A DNA stretch of 64,000 nucleotides from Lateolabrax maculatus (taxonomy: Eukaryota; Chordata; Actinopteri; Acropomatiformes; Lateolabracidae), in assembly GCA_031216445.1 (NCBI GenBank), contig CM062200.1:9923001-9987000 (forward strand), written 5' to 3'. The notes under the pieces are model-generated. The model did no database searches, was not told the origin of the DNA, and was given only the letters and a program-made list of their open reading frames with translations. Position 1 is the stretch's first letter, and each line of letters opens with the position of its first letter. Position numbers and translations under genes: made by a program. This document shows positions 1 through 11,410 of this stretch, in pieces.

Positions 1-2433
1 AGCTGACCTTCTTGTGAAGATTGGAAAGCAGCAAAGAGAATTTGCTTTTGTAAATTTATTACAGTCATTATTGTTATTGCCTTATTAAAAATGGTAATGA
101 TCTTTTGTAGTCATCAGATTAGTAAACTTTTGCATATATGTGTTTGTCTCACTATAGTGTATTAGTGTAACTAGCAGCCAAAATCCTTGATTTACAGTGA
201 TGACAGAATTTGTGCGTAGTGTTGGCCTCCACCACTGAGCTGTTGTCTGTTTTAGATTTTATTTCCATCAGATGAGAACCATCTAGAACAAATGCCAGGT
301 TCTTGTTTATGTACAGCTTTTGATAAAATGGCTTACTATTCCCTTTGTTAAAATGCATACAAAAAGTGTTAAGAATGTGGCCTGTTATAGTTTTTCATTC
401 GACACCTTTGGCACATTTGTAGTTTGTCTGGGGAAAGAAAGAATTCACAGGTAAGCACTCATGAGTGGGGACAGTAGAGCTAAACCTGCTGTATTCACAT
501 TTTTCCTGTTTGGAGAGGCTTTTTGGAGAGACTGCAAAGTGCTCTACCCTCGCTAAAACAAATGTGCTCCAGGGAGGAGAGAGATAAAGAGAGGCAAAGA
601 AGAGGGGATGGGAAGGGAAGGGATGTATTGGGGCCACTAGCATAAAGACTTCATGTGTGATTGGGCTAAAAGTTTCATTGAGGGAAGTCATTTCATTCCC
701 TCGTGAAACCTAGATTGAAAGCATTTGTGATCTTCTGATCCTCCTTAATCTCTGTGCAACAGATGCCTGACCTTAACTCAAAATGGCTGCCATGCACCCA
801 CATCACTGTTACAGTAATGATTGACGGTGATACTAGATTACGAGGCTTGGCCGTGCACTAATAAAGAAGGGATTAGAAAAAAAATTTCAGATGAGTAATG
901 AACGACTTATTTTGAATATTTTTTTAAACAAATGCTGCTTGCTATCTTCCATGGCTGAAATAGGGAAACGGAAATACACATATGGATCTTTTTATGTATC
1001 AATGAACAATCACCATGTTCACATTTCTCTAAGGATCTGGGAACACTTTAAACTGATTAAGTCAATCAAACAAAAATCTGATCAGGTTTTGACAAACCAG
1101 GATTCAAATTTGAAGGATTCATGTTGATTTAGCTTTGAAAAAACAGTGAGTGCTGATAATTTAGCACAGAGAGACATTCCCTTGTTAAAAATAGTGATTA
1201 TTTCGGCAGCACCAGGTAGATTCCTCACAGTGAGGTCTAAGGTTAGTCTTGGCTTCCCTATTTACGAACAGCTGATATTCCAATGTTCCTTACATTTGCA
1301 AGATTTACATTTTATAGGTAATGTCCATGCTTATTCATTGAGCAGTATACACAAATTTCTTCATTTGATCTGTTTAGGAATGGATTCTGGATGCAGTGTT
1401 TCGAGGTCAGGGTTCAATACTTTGAAGACATCTAAAGAATTTTAGATGTCTGCTGTGTTGAGCTCACAGTGACCTTGAGTGGAAGGGGGAGCTAAGACTG
1501 TTGAATTCACGGGTGGTGACTCAGAGAATAATCTGTTCACTTTGCTAGAAGTCATCAAGCAGTCAGCCCCTCATCTGCATGATCGACGATCGACGATAAA
1601 GGCTAACATATGCGTCCATCTTACTTACACGATTTATGGTGCAACGATTATACAACAGCGAAAGACACAAGTTGTGTATAGGATAAACAAGAGATTCATT
1701 ATCAGTGAGTCCACTGCACAAAATTCTTAGAAAATATGCCTCAATATGTTTATTTCCATTACACTTAAATGTAGTTTAGTTTATCTTTTGCACCACAGTT
1801 AATTGAAAAAAATTCTCATGCAGCCCTATACCATCTACAGATGTTTAGAGCAAATTTTGTATGAACTCTACAGCCTGTTCCTACTGTCTGTAGTCTGTAT
1901 TTACTGTTCCAAATAATGAAGATACACTGACTAACAATACAAACGCCCTCTTATGGGAACTCCTTTAGAATTAATTCGGTTTTTATTTCCATTTTATTTG
2001 TCAGATTTTCTCCCAATTTATAGTTACTATTCATTTGATAGAATCTAATAAAGTCTGCATTTGTTGGAGGAATATGAGGCAAACTGTCGTGTTGAAAAAC
2101 AAGTGTATTATACCATGATATGAATGTTCTGTAATGTAAGCTGCATGCAGAGCATTATTGGAACAAAGCAGTGAGCTGTTAACGTTGCATAATGCATGTG
2201 CAGTACTTGAAAGACAGTTGGAGCCAATGAAATACTGAAGTAATGTTTGTTTCTTTTTAGGTAACCTCATAAAGTGGGGAAAAAAGTCTGAGCAGTGGTA
2301 TTTGTAAAAATTTGAATAAAAATCCCAAAAGTCTGTTTCTGCCATTCACTAAAATCATAATGGATTTTTGTCAGGGACAAAAGCAGAAAACGGTTGAAAT
2401 TGATTAAACTCTTTTGACCAAATGTGATGCATT
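1..2433. other. Intronic or intergenic AT-rich DNA, no gene seen
   Basis: No exon with a recognisable domain is visible on either strand. There is a purine-rich patch at about 569-626, a short GATCGAC direct repeat near 1581 and a perfect 11-bp-arm palindrome at 1426-1451. The stretch is probably part of the long nrg3 intron upstream of the EGF exon. That assignment is inferred because no competing gene appears between here and the exon. Confidence 0.6.
1426..1451. repeat. Perfect inverted repeat, 11-bp arms
   Basis: AGACATCTAAA and its exact reverse complement TTTAGATGTCT are separated by GAAT. No flanking signature shows what it does, and it may be a chance palindrome. Confidence 0.8.
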
Positions 2434-2680
2434 CTAGGGCTCCAACGAATGAATATTTCCTTAAATTATTAATTTGCTGATTATTTTCTCTGTTAATGAT
2501 TAGGTGAAACATTTTCATTATATTTTGTGAAAGCCCATGAAAAAGAAATGCATGACATTTTCACAATTCAGAAACAGGAACTAGGGGAATAGTTAGTATT
2601 TTTGCTTTAAAATGACTTAAATGGTTAATTGATTATCAAAATAGTTTCCAATTATTTTTCATGCATTCATTTCATTCTAT
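2434..2680. mobile_element. Degraded non-autonomous DNA transposon (hAT-like teleost MITE)
   Basis: The left edge reads CTAGGGCTCCAACGA. It is followed by alternating ATTA/TAAT-rich sequence (TTAATTTGCTGATTATTTTC) and later by GGTTAATTGATTATCAAAA and TAGTTTCCAATTATTTTTC. This order closely resembles a very common teleost element that starts with a TAGGGCTGCAAC-type terminus and ends with its complement. Here the middle is shortened and the right terminal inverted repeat is eroded, so the right border is approximate. It encodes nothing. The identification is from memory of the family. Confidence 0.6.
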
Positions 2681-4332
2681 CAAACAACTAGTACATTTGA
2701 AAAGGTGCAGGTTCACCAAAAACATCTGATCAAAATCAATAGATTTTACAATGTTGTCACTGTTTTTAAACAGATATGAGTTTTTGAGGTGAATATATGC
2801 TTTAGTTTGTTTCTATGACGCTTTCATCTGGTGGCCCATTCATGTCTCCTCGTAAAATAAATACATTTTTATCTACTGAACTTTAATGAAACTGCGTTCT
2901 TGAGTGGACCACTAAGAACATTTTCGCTGCTTCATATAGAAACCATGTTATCTCTGTTTTTTTCAGTTTAACTGCCCACACATTGGCTACATGACTCAGA
3001 GAGGTATTGTGACATAATATGCATCTGGTAAGATAATAAATCTCTGAAGCACTGGAACAGCGGAGGTCTCCTACAGTAGTCTGATTCTGAGTCTGACTCT
3101 CGAGGCCCAAAGGTCTTTGAACCATGGACCTTTTGTTTAATCGGTTGTTTTATTAGGTCATTCTTTCCAGCCATTAAGAAAAATAGCTGCCTCAGTGTTT
3201 TGTGTTGAGATACCAAAGGCAGGATTTGTTTGCAAACATTTTAACTGTAGAATATAATATTTCTATAACATCATTATTAGCTCCATACTGTAGTGTAGAA
3301 GGATGATTTTCAAAGAAATCTTCTCAGACTCCCCGATTTACACTAACATTGCTACCAAATCCGAACATCTTCTCCTCCCTATCATGTTTAAAGCCCAACA
3401 CAAATGCTTTTAACACGAACCAAAGGGAATCCTAGCTCATGATTAATTAGAATGCCCTAAAAAAGAGAGATAGAAAAGCCCTTTAAGTGAAGTTTTAAAT
3501 GTAGCCATGCTGCAATCACTCAAGGATTACTGCTACCATTTGTACAGTGTATGGCAAAAGGCTGCCTGAGGTAAGATTAACTTGCAGCATTATGTAATCC
3601 AGATGTTAGAAGATGTTCTCGCTGCTCTCTGTGTTGTCCCTTTTCTGTTAACTGCACTGAAATATCCTCATAAGCATGTTACATTTTTAGTTTCTTTACT
3701 TTTCCCTTTTGGTATTTGCTGCTTCTTTGACATTAACATTATCTAACGAGACAATGTGCATGAGTGCCTGTTTATGTATATTTGTGTACCCAGGCTTATT
3801 TTTGCCAAGAGAGTTTCTATATCCATCTATGGATACAGAGTATGTATCTCATATAGATGTATTTTTCATGCCCTCTTGATTATTCATTTGTTTATTTCTG
3901 TATGTAGCCATAAAAGCCTCAGTGAAATCTAGGGAATTCTGTTTGAAATCTTGTTGGGACTTTGCCAGACATTTGCAGAGTTTACAGAGCTGATGAGAGG
4001 CACATCTTACAGCTGCCACATCCTTCTATAATGTGTCCTTCACAGTTTTCACACTGGCAGAGCTGCAATTAAATGTATGCAGAGATAAACAAAATAGCAC
4101 AACTGCTTTTTCCGTGCCAAGATATATGAAATCGACATACAGTGTAAAGCTCACAGTATGTGCAAGCATATGCTGAATACCACATTTAATAGAAAATCTA
4201 CAGTCAGCATGCACATGAACTCTGGTAGGTTCTGAGGTAGAGGGTAATTATTATGCAGAGCAGAGAAAAATGCTCTTTGAGCATCTCCCCCCACAGCTTT
4301 AACCACTACTGAAAGAACTCCCCCCTGCAAGG

Positions 4333-4333
<1 letters not shown>

Positions 4334-4369
<36 letters not shown>
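4334..4369 (+). repeat. (CA)18 microsatellite
   Basis: Thirty-six bases of uninterrupted CA, flanked by GGG on the left and AACTCACACAA on the right. Probably length-polymorphic. Confidence 0.97.
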
Positions 4370-4373
<4 letters not shown>

Positions 4374-7315
4374 CACACAATCTATAATTTAGTGCCATAG
4401 AGTGTGATGGAGGGTATGTGTATAGGCAGCAGGAGCAGGCGCACACATCCAGCATCTTAGAGACCGGCCTGATCAAAGTGTTGGCAGGTCAGAAGGTTAG
4501 ATATGCAATAATCAAAGTTGGTGTGAGGAGAAGGCATCTAGAGGCCCCTGTGGAGCTTTATGCATTCAGAGCTCACAGTCACAGACCTGATCATGCCTAC
4601 AACAGTGTATTAAGAGTGGTCGAGTGGATAGAGATTTTGATGTTTTTGTCATGGCACATGTGTAGGCTCAACAGTGAGAACTATCTGTTCAGTGGGAATG
4701 GAGAATAACTATTTCACAGAATATATGAAGTACCAAGAACAAACTGCTGCCACTCAAAATAATTTCCCAGGACTCTGGATGTGAGATCTGTTTATAATTT
4801 ATTTATGACTTTTATATATTTTATGAGTAGTATTATAATAGTATTATCTATATTTTAAGTCATTTTACTGCTATATGCCACAAGATGTGTTAGATTTAGT
4901 TAGTTTTGTTTGCAGGTCATTCATAGGTTTTTCATGTTTATAAAAGATAACACAAATTCTTGCAGTAATTCTTACTGCCCCAATTGTGTTTTCATACTCA
5001 ATTAGATCCATACATGATAATTACTTCATGCAGGTGGGTCAATGCCAATATTGCCACAGCTTTGTGGTGATATACCTAGCTAGATTTTGGTCACAAAACA
5101 CCGATCTCACGTAGACAGAGATGGTAGAGAAACATTACGGGAGAGTTACCTTTCAGATGGACAAACTAACAATTTCTGCTGTAAATGTTGTATCTAGAGT
5201 AAGCCCCAGAGTGAAGCTTTTTGTTGGAGCGGCCTCTTTGGACGACTTCTCTCCGGGCTGAGAGAGAAGAGTCAATATAAAGCAATCAAAAAGTGTCATG
5301 TCCTCCATTTGCCTGTGGACAAGCCTAAATGAATGTTCAGTCTGGTTAGCCTTGGTTGTTGGCTGCATCGTTTGTTACTGAAGCACTGAGGGGGCAGCAA
5401 GTCTGAGGCCTTTTTCAAGGGTCATTGACTGGATTGTAATCAAAGAGCTTGTTCTGTTAATGTACCTGTGCGACCAGGAACCATGCCATGTGAATCATCG
5501 TAGCACCAAGACAATTCCAAAAAAAGAAATGTAGAGTTAAAATGATCGCCCTTGCATGCATGACATTCTTAACAATGTGGGCTCAATGTAAAAATGTCTT
5601 TGAGGCGTCATACTTCACAGTAGACACCATGAGATTGGACCTTTTCATTCCACCCCATCGTTTCTTTGAAATCTACTTCAAAAGAGCCAATCTGATCCAA
5701 TCTTACTGGACAAATCGGTCACTGGGTCTCCCCTGATCATATGACATTGTCTGTTGAAATGGTGTTGCTGTGAAGCAGACACTCCCACGGTTGCTGAATG
5801 CCTAGTGTAGCAGTGTAGTGTTTGTAAGCGCCAAAGCTATCAAAAGACCATCAAAGACCGTATTTTTCAATGCGAGAGGACTGCAGCATCTGTGTGTAAA
5901 AAGTTCTCATCCACCCATCAGTCTCAGCAGCAGCCGGTGTTCTGCCCACTGTGAAAGTGAGGTGTGCACGTGAACCGATTGGTCTATCTTGCTTTTTTTT
6001 TCTCTTGGTTTGAATTGAGTAAATACGGGGTAAACGTTACTAAAAGAAAGTCAACACAGTTTAGGGTCTTTATCCAGTGGTACAGTAAGGTTAGGGACAG
6101 AAGTGATGCATATACAGTGTATAATGTTGAGGCTATGTGCTGTAGTTATGTCTAAAATATTTAAATTCTTTAAGTTATTAGTATATTTTAATATTGAAGT
6201 ATCCAGTCTTAAGAAAAAGCAGACCCAATTTTTTTGCAACTCATTTGGATCTCAAGTTAAGCATGTCATTTGAGTGCTCTTTAAATCCCCAACTGTAATC
6301 TCCTTGGTGTGTATACATTTATACCAAGATAAATGTGATATGGTTAAGGGTAAAATTTCATATTTTTGCATCGACTGCTAGAAAGAAACATTTAAGGGCA
6401 GTGGGATTGCAGAGAAAATTTGGATTACACTCCCTCCAAGTCTCAAGCCAGTAATGCTTCATAAGTTAACTTAAAAGGCAGGAAATCAGGCTTGCCCAGG
6501 GTTAAGTTTAAGAGCAGGCAAGTCCAGAAATAGTCAAACTCACCCAAATGTCAAATGAGGTTCCAACAGTAACTTTCAGCCAGTTGACTGCATTTTCAAA
6601 AATACTTACTTCTGCCTCCTTCACCCACTCAGAATGTACTCTACTGTACTGGATCTACATAGAGGATACCTGCTTACCTCCACCATTACCTCTAGCTGTC
6701 CAAAAAGCTACACAGAAGTAACAGAAGAATTTGTGTTTTTCTGAGACAGCGAGCAGGCCGAGGGAGAGGACTGTGTGTGTTGACAGGCTGGCAGCAGTTA
6801 AGAAGGAGCCGTGGAAATCCAGACATCCTGTTTTTAAAGTTACACATAGAACAAAAGCAGAGGGGGTCGCAGGAAGTAAAGAAGGGTTAGGGATAAACTA
6901 GAGGAGAGTAGAATTCAGAATTTGTACTTTAATTTCCCATCTACAACTGTAGCTATTTTGTGTTTGGACATGTTAGTTTGTTCTCTGTCTAAAATGGACT
7001 GTGAGGGCTGCAACAATCAGGTCAAACAGTAACAACTGCAAGGGAGTCGAAAGATGATTTTTTAAGTGCTCAAGAGAACCAACCTTTTGTATTCAGGGAG
7101 ACTGTTTCATTCTCAGCGCTGCTCTGGTGAAAGCCGTATCAGCGTACATATTCAGCTGAGACGGATAGCCAGCAGTCCATGGTGGGAGGATCTGAAGGGC
7201 CCAGCAGTGCTGCGGGCGACTGTAGTTTGCTGTGGGGGAAGTTTTCAGAGACCATGAAGAGGTGTGAGACAAACAATAGATTTTTGAGTTTAAAGAGGCT
7301 AGTATTGGTATAATG

Positions 7316-7339
7316 TTTTTTTTTCTTCTTCTTCTTTTT
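7316..7339 (+). repeat. T-rich / (TTC)n simple repeat
   Basis: A T9 run is followed by TTC triplets and a further T5, about 24 bases of pure pyrimidine. Confidence 0.8.
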
Positions 7340-10067
7340 ACATTTGAACGATAATCAATAACTGTTTCATTTCAGTAGCTAGGCGGTTGTTGATGCATTA
7401 AAAGAAAGACCGGCTGATTGTGAAGATAGTCCTTGCTTGGAAAAAGCAAGTTTTCACAACTGGGCTGATCTGTTTGTCAAAGTTCAGAGCGCACACATCA
7501 CCCCAAGGTATCTGCCATGTGGCCTGGCATTGGTGGATAACACATCCAAGCTCTGGGCAATGACAGAAGCTGCGGGGCCAAACACTACTCTCATTTAACT
7601 GTAGCAAGTTTCATCCAACTTTTAATGTTGTGTTAGTCATTCGGTTTAAAGGCTTGACCTTCTGTCTATGTGGGTCATAGTTAAAGTTCACGGAACCAAT
7701 GATACCATGACCAGGGTACAGTAACTGTTATGGTTAAACTTTTAATTAAATCACACATTGGGCATTATGTAGATCTAGGAGACCGTAGTTATAGTGACTA
7801 GGGTGAACCTAAATTCTAAACAGATACATGAATTTTTGGGGTTGTTATGCAACACGTCATGCATGATTTATGTACAGCACATGTCACTACAACTGTCATA
7901 TGACTTCATGTAGCATATGATCATCATGCAGCAGGAACAAAATGTTTACCCAGTTGTGATTCAAGCTTAGCCGAAATAAGCAGAGCTTTCAGACGTAATT
8001 GCATGAAATGAAAAGCTGCCAAGCGGCAGGTCCTTAAAATCAGTGTGGCGTGATTGAGAGGGAGGGAGGAATCTTCTGAGCGCAGCTGGAGTCCCTGGGT
8101 GTATGAAGCCTGCGGCTGTGGCACTGTGTGTATAGGTTGATGGCTTTGTGGTAGTATTTGCACTTTCGTGTTACGTCTGTTCGATATATTACCCGAATAT
8201 TATTTGGTGCAACCGTAGGCCTGTGGTTGTGGGTTTGTAGCTTTGTGTTGGGGTGTACATACATTACAGGTACAGTCAATGTAATGCACATACATGTAAG
8301 ATGAGTAGCAGGACACGTGAGTCCTCAGAGTAAATTTCCTGTGGCGTGATAATGAACATATACAGTGATGCCAATGAGGAGGCAGGTGAAAGCCCCATCC
8401 AGCAGGTCTTAATTACATCACAGCCACTCCTGACATGCCTGGCTGAACACTGCTGGCTTAGCAGGTAATGACTACTGTGCATGTACAGTTGGCAGAGTAA
8501 TAAGGCGAGGGGGCGTGGATATGGCGGCGTATTGCCCATTTCACTTGAGGGAGCGTGAGCCCTATTGACCGTTTGAGATCGGCTCTAGGGAGTAGTTGTA
8601 CTCTGTTTTACTGTGAAGCACTTTTAACAATAATTCCTGTTTTAATTTTGCACAAATGTGTCATGTTTAGTCTTTTTTTTTTTCTTGTCCAGTAAATGTT
8701 TTCTTATGTTTTTACCTGCTAATGCTTGAAGACATTCTCTGAATAAATTAAATATTTGCAGATGCTGTTTCTATTTTTAACTTTAGATCTTAACTCCAGC
8801 ACATGCCCGTATTTGGTGAGTGGTGAGCCTTATACTGTATATTGACAATAAAAAAGTCTGGATGGTAAAAAGGCACTGTGCTCTCTCTGGTAGTTGGTTC
8901 ATTCCATATGCTGGAGATCAGCGGGGTTTCACAACCTGCAAGCTAAACGTAATTCAAAGCGTGAGGAATACTTTTTATGAATGATCTCAAGTCACACCAT
9001 AAAAGCAGTATGACTTTAAATGGATCTGGCCAATTACTTAGAGCTTCAGAAATAACCTTTGCCTACGCCACAGGGCAGCCTCCCACCCACCGTACATCAG
9101 TGGGCTACATCGCTTTACTCCTGGGCTGAAAGTGAGTCCCACTCCACCCCTGGGTATACAGCTAAAGCTTATTACCAAAATGTCCAACAGCAGTTTATAA
9201 AAAGCATCTCCTTCATGTTTGCACGTTGGTTTGGCTAGCCTGGAAAATGCAACACAGGTACACCAAAGAATATAAGACTCCCTGTAACCATAGAAACAGA
9301 GAAGACAAGGCAACAGGCTTTAACCAAAAAGCTGAAGCAACAGTCTAACGATCTGCACAGTATATGAGGAATTAAAGATTCATAGACAAGAACAAGAATG
9401 TTATAGATTTATAATAAAGATTAAATGACATTTGTCTTGTTTGCAAGACAAAATGGTCGAAGTTTGGGAGCTGTTCCAAACAAATCAGGATATTTGTTCA
9501 TCCTGTTGCCTGCTCATATTTATGTTTTTCTTGAGAATGTTTGACCCTATCACAGTGGAATCTTACTCCTAAACAGGTGTTTACCAAACATGAATACATC
9601 TGCAGGCTCTTTCTAAAATGTACCGTAGAAAATAGAAAATATAGTAGAGAGCACTGAGTTAAGGTTCTGTCCACAGCAGTTGCTCAAAAGCAACTTCCAT
9701 TGTGTTACATATTGTATTAAGGTTGTACAGTGTATGGTTTTTGTATATCACAATGTTTTTCTTAGTAAAGGCACTTTCCCTTTGTTCATAAACTAAATGT
9801 CATCACATCTTTGTGTATGCCAGAAGGCTTTCCACATCTTTTCCTTTCCCTGGATGTAACCTATCCAGGAGACACTTTTTAAAATTTAAACAACACGCAG
9901 ATAGAGCACACTCACACACTTACCTCGATGTTTTCTCGTGTGCCTGCACTTTGCACATCCGCTCACTCACAATAACTACAAACCCAAACCCACTTTGCCA
10001 GTGAAGGTGAAAAACAAACCACGAAAAGCATCTCCTGTAACATCTCCTGTAAATACAGGATGCATTT

Positions 10068-10118
10068 TTTGGCTACACTCTGTAGCCAAACATGGACGCC
10101 ATCTCATAAATTGTTAAG
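10068..10118. repeat. Two adjacent short hairpins
   Basis: TTTGGCTAC (10068-10076) and GTAGCCAAA (10082-10090) form a perfect 9-bp stem with a 5-nt loop. It is followed by a GCCATCT / AGATGGC pair with a short loop. Just upstream, CATCTCCTGTAA is nearly duplicated in tandem (10029-10052). This may be the relic of a small inverted-repeat element. No family is recognised. Confidence 0.6.
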
Positions 10119-10656
10119 ATGGCTAGAGGTGAGTAAATTAGGGAATAGACTCATTACCTGCTTTGTAAAGTAGCCTAGACAGTGCCTGGAGCAAGAGCCG
10201 TAAACACACCATTACCACAACACTGCAGTGTACTGCTGCACTCTGTCCAACTCTCTCTCAGTCCACTCTCTCGTGAGTTCCTTGCTGCCTTGCTGTCTTC
10301 CTTGCTGATCCCCAGTAAGCCTCATTCATAAAATCTAAAAGGAAATGATTCTCTCCTGTGCTAGTTTCTTTTGCAGCCTTGATCCCCCCAAACCTTTTAA
10401 GGTACTCATGTATCATTATTTCTTTACAAATACACATTACGGCATCTCAGGAAAAGAATAATCATCTTAGAGGAATAAATGTTAGTTTTCTTGCCAGGAG
10501 TGACGTGTAGATGGGATGGGTTTTATAGGGGGTTATATGCAAGCTGTTTCCCCATTTCCAGTCTTTGTACTAAGATATGCTAACCTGTACAAATAAGAAA
10601 GTGGTATCAATATTCTCATGTACCCTGTACAACACTCCGCTCCATATACTGGAACA

Positions 10657-10738
10657 TTTAATTTTATTCTATTTTATTCTATTTTATTCTATTGTATTGT
10701 ATTGTATTGTATTGTTGTACTGTATTTTATTGTATTTA
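10657..10738 (+). repeat. Degenerate pentanucleotide repeat (ATTCT/ATTTT/ATTGT)n
   Basis: ATTTTATTCT repeats about three times, followed by five ATTGT units and a looser TATTTTATTG end. Units changing in blocks suggests slippage after point mutations. Confidence 0.9.
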
Positions 10739-10740
10739 AA

Positions 10741-10790
10741 TATACCGGCTGCTATGATGACCTAATTTCCCTTCGGGGATGAATAAAGTA
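10741..10790 (+). mobile_element. 3' end of a teleost non-LTR retrotransposon (5'-truncated)
   Basis: The segment CTAATTTCCCTTCGGGGATG followed by AATAAAGTA leads directly into (ATCT)n. This 3'-tail signature is dispersed widely in fish genomes at the ends of LINE or LINE-mobilised SINE copies. Only about 50 bp remain, so no reverse transcriptase is present and the family cannot be fixed. Orientation is +, with the tail on the right. Confidence 0.6.
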
Positions 10791-10821
<31 letters not shown>

Positions 10822-10822
10822 A
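10791..10822 (+). repeat. (ATCT)n tetranucleotide microsatellite
   Basis: About eight ATCT units follow the AATAAAGTA end of the retrotransposon fragment and are probably its tail repeat, extended by slippage. Confidence 0.95.
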
Positions 10823-11362
10823 TCAAACTCTCTTCTATCTCCCAGAATGTCAATTGTTTGCAAACACATATAAATAGCTAAATAAGGGAGAATTTATTAA
10901 ATTATGCAGTAGGAAACCAAAACCTCTTATGACGAACAGTAACTAAAAGGTCCTGATCAACATATACATATAATACTAATTCAACTGACATGTATATGCC
11001 CACTGAGTGGATACATCCAAGGGCAGCAACCTCAAATGCTGCAAATTTGCCCGACTCGACAAACTTTTGTAACTGTTTCCTGAAAGGCCAATCAAGACTA
11101 AATTCAGATTTAAAGTGTTTTTTCCCCTGTGTGTAGCCCTTAGTCACCATTACTGTCTCAAATAGCTTCCCCTCGCCCACATTGTGAATCAAATAAATAA
11201 ATGAAAATTGCAGATGTCAACCTCACACTGAAATACAAGGAAAAACTCCCACAGAAACATTTAAAGTGAGATGTGTTGACAGATGAATTTGGATTTGGAG
11301 GTTTACCAATTTAGTCTATGTCTAATTTTAACCTCTTTTTGTGTTTATAATCTATGTATGTG

Positions 11363-11368
<6 letters not shown>

Positions 11369-11407
<39 letters not shown>
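11369..11407 (+). repeat. (TA)n microsatellite
   Basis: About 39 bases of alternating TA, preceded by TATGTGTATGTG. This self-complementary run can extrude a cruciform and is prone to length change. Confidence 0.97.

Positions 11408-11410
<3 letters not shown>

Larger units (their letters stand above)
2681..10656. other. Upstream intron, no gene seen
   Basis: No coding exon can be supported. The segment contains a CA microsatellite (4334-4369), a T-rich TTC run (7316-7339), a purine-rich stretch near 6750-6860 and a hairpin cluster at 10068-10118. Open frames are under 100 codons and lack family features. Confidence 0.6.

Noticed and set aside
4151..4366. Frame beginning MCVCVCVC on the - strand
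   Set aside because: Translation of the CA microsatellite; similar Cys-Val or His-Thr repeats at 39782, 46221 and 52474 have the same origin.
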